NCBI GenBank assembly: GCA_005240105.1
Contig: SBAT01000009.1
Coordinates: 1 to 5,138 of the forward strand
DNA length: 5,138 nt
Source: Chloroflexota bacterium
Lineage (GTDB): Bacteria > Cyanobacteriota > Vampirovibrionia > Obscuribacterales > Obscuribacteraceae
Direction of reading: 5' to 3'
Positions 3,905 through 5,138 of the stretch are shown here, piece after piece (the stretch's first letter is position 1; each line of letters begins with the position of its first letter). Position numbers and translations under genes: made by a program. The notes under the pieces are model-generated. The model had not been told where the DNA came from. It saw only the letters and a program-made list of their open reading frames with translations, and did no database searches.

Positions 3905-5138
3905 GTGGCTTTGCTCGCCTACTTCCTTTTGTTATGTATCCTCACTACGAGTCCTGCTTGCGCAATGCAAGCAGGCACGGGCATGATGCGCTCGCCCAGC
4001 AAGACTGATCAAGACCCATCCGTGCAACTGAGGCCATCGCTTACTCCGACACCGAGTTTGCAAATGACACCACAGCCAATTCTTCGCGGTAGTCCTCAAC
4101 CTGCCCCGGTAAACCAAACTACTCCAACTGAGCTTCCACGTCTGCAAGTGGACAAGTCTCCCAATCTAAATCCAACGCCTGGCACCAAACTGCCTCCAAT
4201 TCCGGAACCAAAAACCCCTATACAGAGCCCCATTTATGAAACGCCCCAGCTCAGAGGAGCTGCAGTCAAAACGGTATCAATTAGTCAGGCATTAAATGTT
4301 GCCCTGCTCAACAACCCCCGAACAGAAGCAATCAGAAAACAGCTTGGCATCGCAAAGTCGGCTTATTGGCAGGCACTAACATTCCCAAATCCAAGTCTCG
4401 TGTTGGTCAACGGTTATGGTGGATTGAGCTTCCAGCAAGCAGTAAATACACCAATTGAGCCACCATGGAAGGTGCTCTTCCGGTTACTGGTAGCCAAACG
4501 GCAAGTAGCTCAAACAAAACTCGAAATATCAAGAGACCTTTGGAAGTTTCGAGCAGACATCAGACGCAGTTTCACTGAGCTGGCTTTAGCTCAAGAGACT
4601 GCTGAAACATTGTCCGATCTGGCAGAGCTAGCCTCAAGATTGCTTGATGTTGCACAGAAGCGTTTCAATGCTGGAGATGTACCGGAACTGGACGTTTTGA
4701 AAGCTCGTCTTGCCACATCTCAGGCCAACATAGAACTCAGACGAGGAACCATGCGAGCCACACGAGCCGGGCAGCAGTTGAATGTAATTCTATCCACCCC
4801 CATTGAAGACGGCATCAATGTTCCCCGTCTACCTTTATTTCGACTGCAAGCCAGCAAAACCAGGGAGGAGGAATTAGCTACTGCAGAACGCAATGATCTT
4901 CTGCCGGATTTCACCAAGCCGGTGCCACCACTAAAGGACTTCATTGACCTGGCAATGAACAACAGATTAGAGCTGAGAATAATCAACAAACAGACTCAGG
5001 TAGCCAGCGCTCAACTCAAGGCTGCAATTGGAAATATCGTTCCCACTCCTGAATTCCTGTGGGGAAGAGATTTCTCGGGCAACCCCCCTATTCCGGCAAC
5101 CGGTCCAGACCCAACTGTTGGATTGTTGTTTAACGTCC
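3905..5138 (+). CDS. Outer membrane efflux protein, TolC/CzcC-like, cut by the right edge
   Basis: Outer membrane channel component of a tripartite export system, probably partnering an inner membrane pump and a periplasmic adaptor. The frame stays open from 3905 to the window edge, giving 411 residues; the family is usually about 420-500, plus the extra linker here. Residues 1-20 form a signal peptide (hydrophobic LLAYFLLLCIL, then SPACA with likely cleavage after A20). Residues 31-118 are a proline-rich linker with 22 prolines. The first repeat starts at about 124 with VSISQALNVALLNNPRTEAI and continues through AYWQALTFPNPSL (153-165), whose PNP is typical of CzcC-like members. The hallmark KRFNAGDVPELDVLKAR is at 252-268. 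The second repeat begins near 344 (KDFIDLAMNNRLELRI) with the same A-x-N/x-R-x-E-x-R helix pattern. A stop codon (TGA, 3899-3901) lies just upstream in this frame, so GTG 3905 or TTG 3911 must be the start. The n-region has no positive charge, which is unusual; an ATG at 3898 in another frame is discussed as a finding. The substrate cannot be told. Confidence 0.9.
   Translation, partial: MALLAYFLLLCILTTSPACAMQAGTGMMRSPSKTDQDPSVQLRPSLTPTPSLQMTPQPILRGSPQPAPVNQTTPTELPRLQVDKSPNLNPTPGTKLPPIPEPKTPIQSPIYETPQLRGAAVKTVSISQALNVALLNNPRTEAIRKQLGIAKSAYWQALTFPNPSLVLVNGYGGLSFQQAVNTPIEPPWKVLFRLLVAKRQVAQTKLEISRDLWKFRADIRRSFTELALAQETAETLSDLAELASRLLDVAQKRFNAGDVPELDVLKARLATSQANIELRRGTMRATRAGQQLNVILSTPIEDGINVPRLPLFRLQASKTREEELATAERNDLLPDFTKPVPPLKDFIDLAMNNRLELRIINKQTQVASAQLKAAIGNIVPTPEFLWGRDFSGNPPIPATGPDPTVGLLFNV
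3965..4258 (+). other. Proline-rich linker region of the efflux protein
   Basis: Codons 21-118 of the outer membrane efflux gene encode a low-complexity stretch rich in P, T, S, Q and N, with proline dominating from residue 31 onward (22 of 88 residues). It separates the signal peptide from the first TolC-like helix. No CxxC, lipobox or known domain is visible. It would be a flexible, periplasm-exposed N-terminal extension. Confidence 0.75.

Noticed and set aside
3898..4008. Short plus-strand frame starting at ATG 3898
   Set aside because: It ends after 36 codons at TGA (4006-4008), shows no signal peptide, and overlaps the efflux frame, which has strong family matches.
3932..4989. Minus-strand open frames at 3932-4147 and 4720-4989
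   Set aside because: Both are antisense to the efflux protein gene and show no recognisable motif.

Overview
The window is ordinary-looking bacterial chromosome of moderate GC. It holds three complete genes with recognisable families, one complete gene I cannot assign, and one gene cut by the right edge. The last encodes a TolC/CzcC-type outer membrane efflux protein, so the host almost certainly has an outer membrane (diderm). An intergenic palindrome beginning GTCATTTCGAGCGAAGCG, a kind of element I associate with several environmental phyla, fits a repeat-rich environmental lineage. Nothing here fixes the taxon; an uncultured cyanobacterial relative (Vampirovibrionia/Obscuribacterales) is only a guess.

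Layout. (1) 40-666, + strand: type II thymidine kinase, preceded by a small hairpin and a GGAG ribosome binding site. (2) 667-958: convergent gap with no gene. It holds a degenerate long inverted repeat, a 28-bp tandem repeat made from one end of it, and a hairpin that may terminate the minus-strand operon. (3) 2420 down to 959, - strand: a two-gene unit with a 4-nt gap. It encodes an ECF-like sigma factor with an unusually long linker, then an unassigned soluble protein with a helical N-terminus and a beta-rich C-terminus. (4) 2421-2709: divergent regulatory region with a strong dyad next to a promoter-like pair for the sigma gene, a perfect 15-bp palindrome overlapping a TTGACA box on the other side, and a hairpin before the next gene. 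(5) 2710-3834, + strand: alpha/beta hydrolase resembling the FrsA/2,6-dihydroxypseudooxynicotine hydrolase group. (6) 3905 to the right edge, + strand: the outer membrane efflux protein, with a signal peptide, a proline-rich linker and TolC-like helices, open at the 3' end.

How the genes fit together. The thymidine kinase is a stand-alone salvage enzyme. The sigma factor and the unassigned protein are almost certainly co-transcribed and may form a regulatory pair, but the partner has no visible membrane segment or known anti-sigma motif. The hydrolase and efflux gene share a strand with a 70-nt gap and no clear terminator between them, so co-transcription is possible. The best candidate for something undescribed is the sigma factor/unknown protein pair with its dyad-rich divergent promoter region. 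That is a lead, not a demonstrated system.
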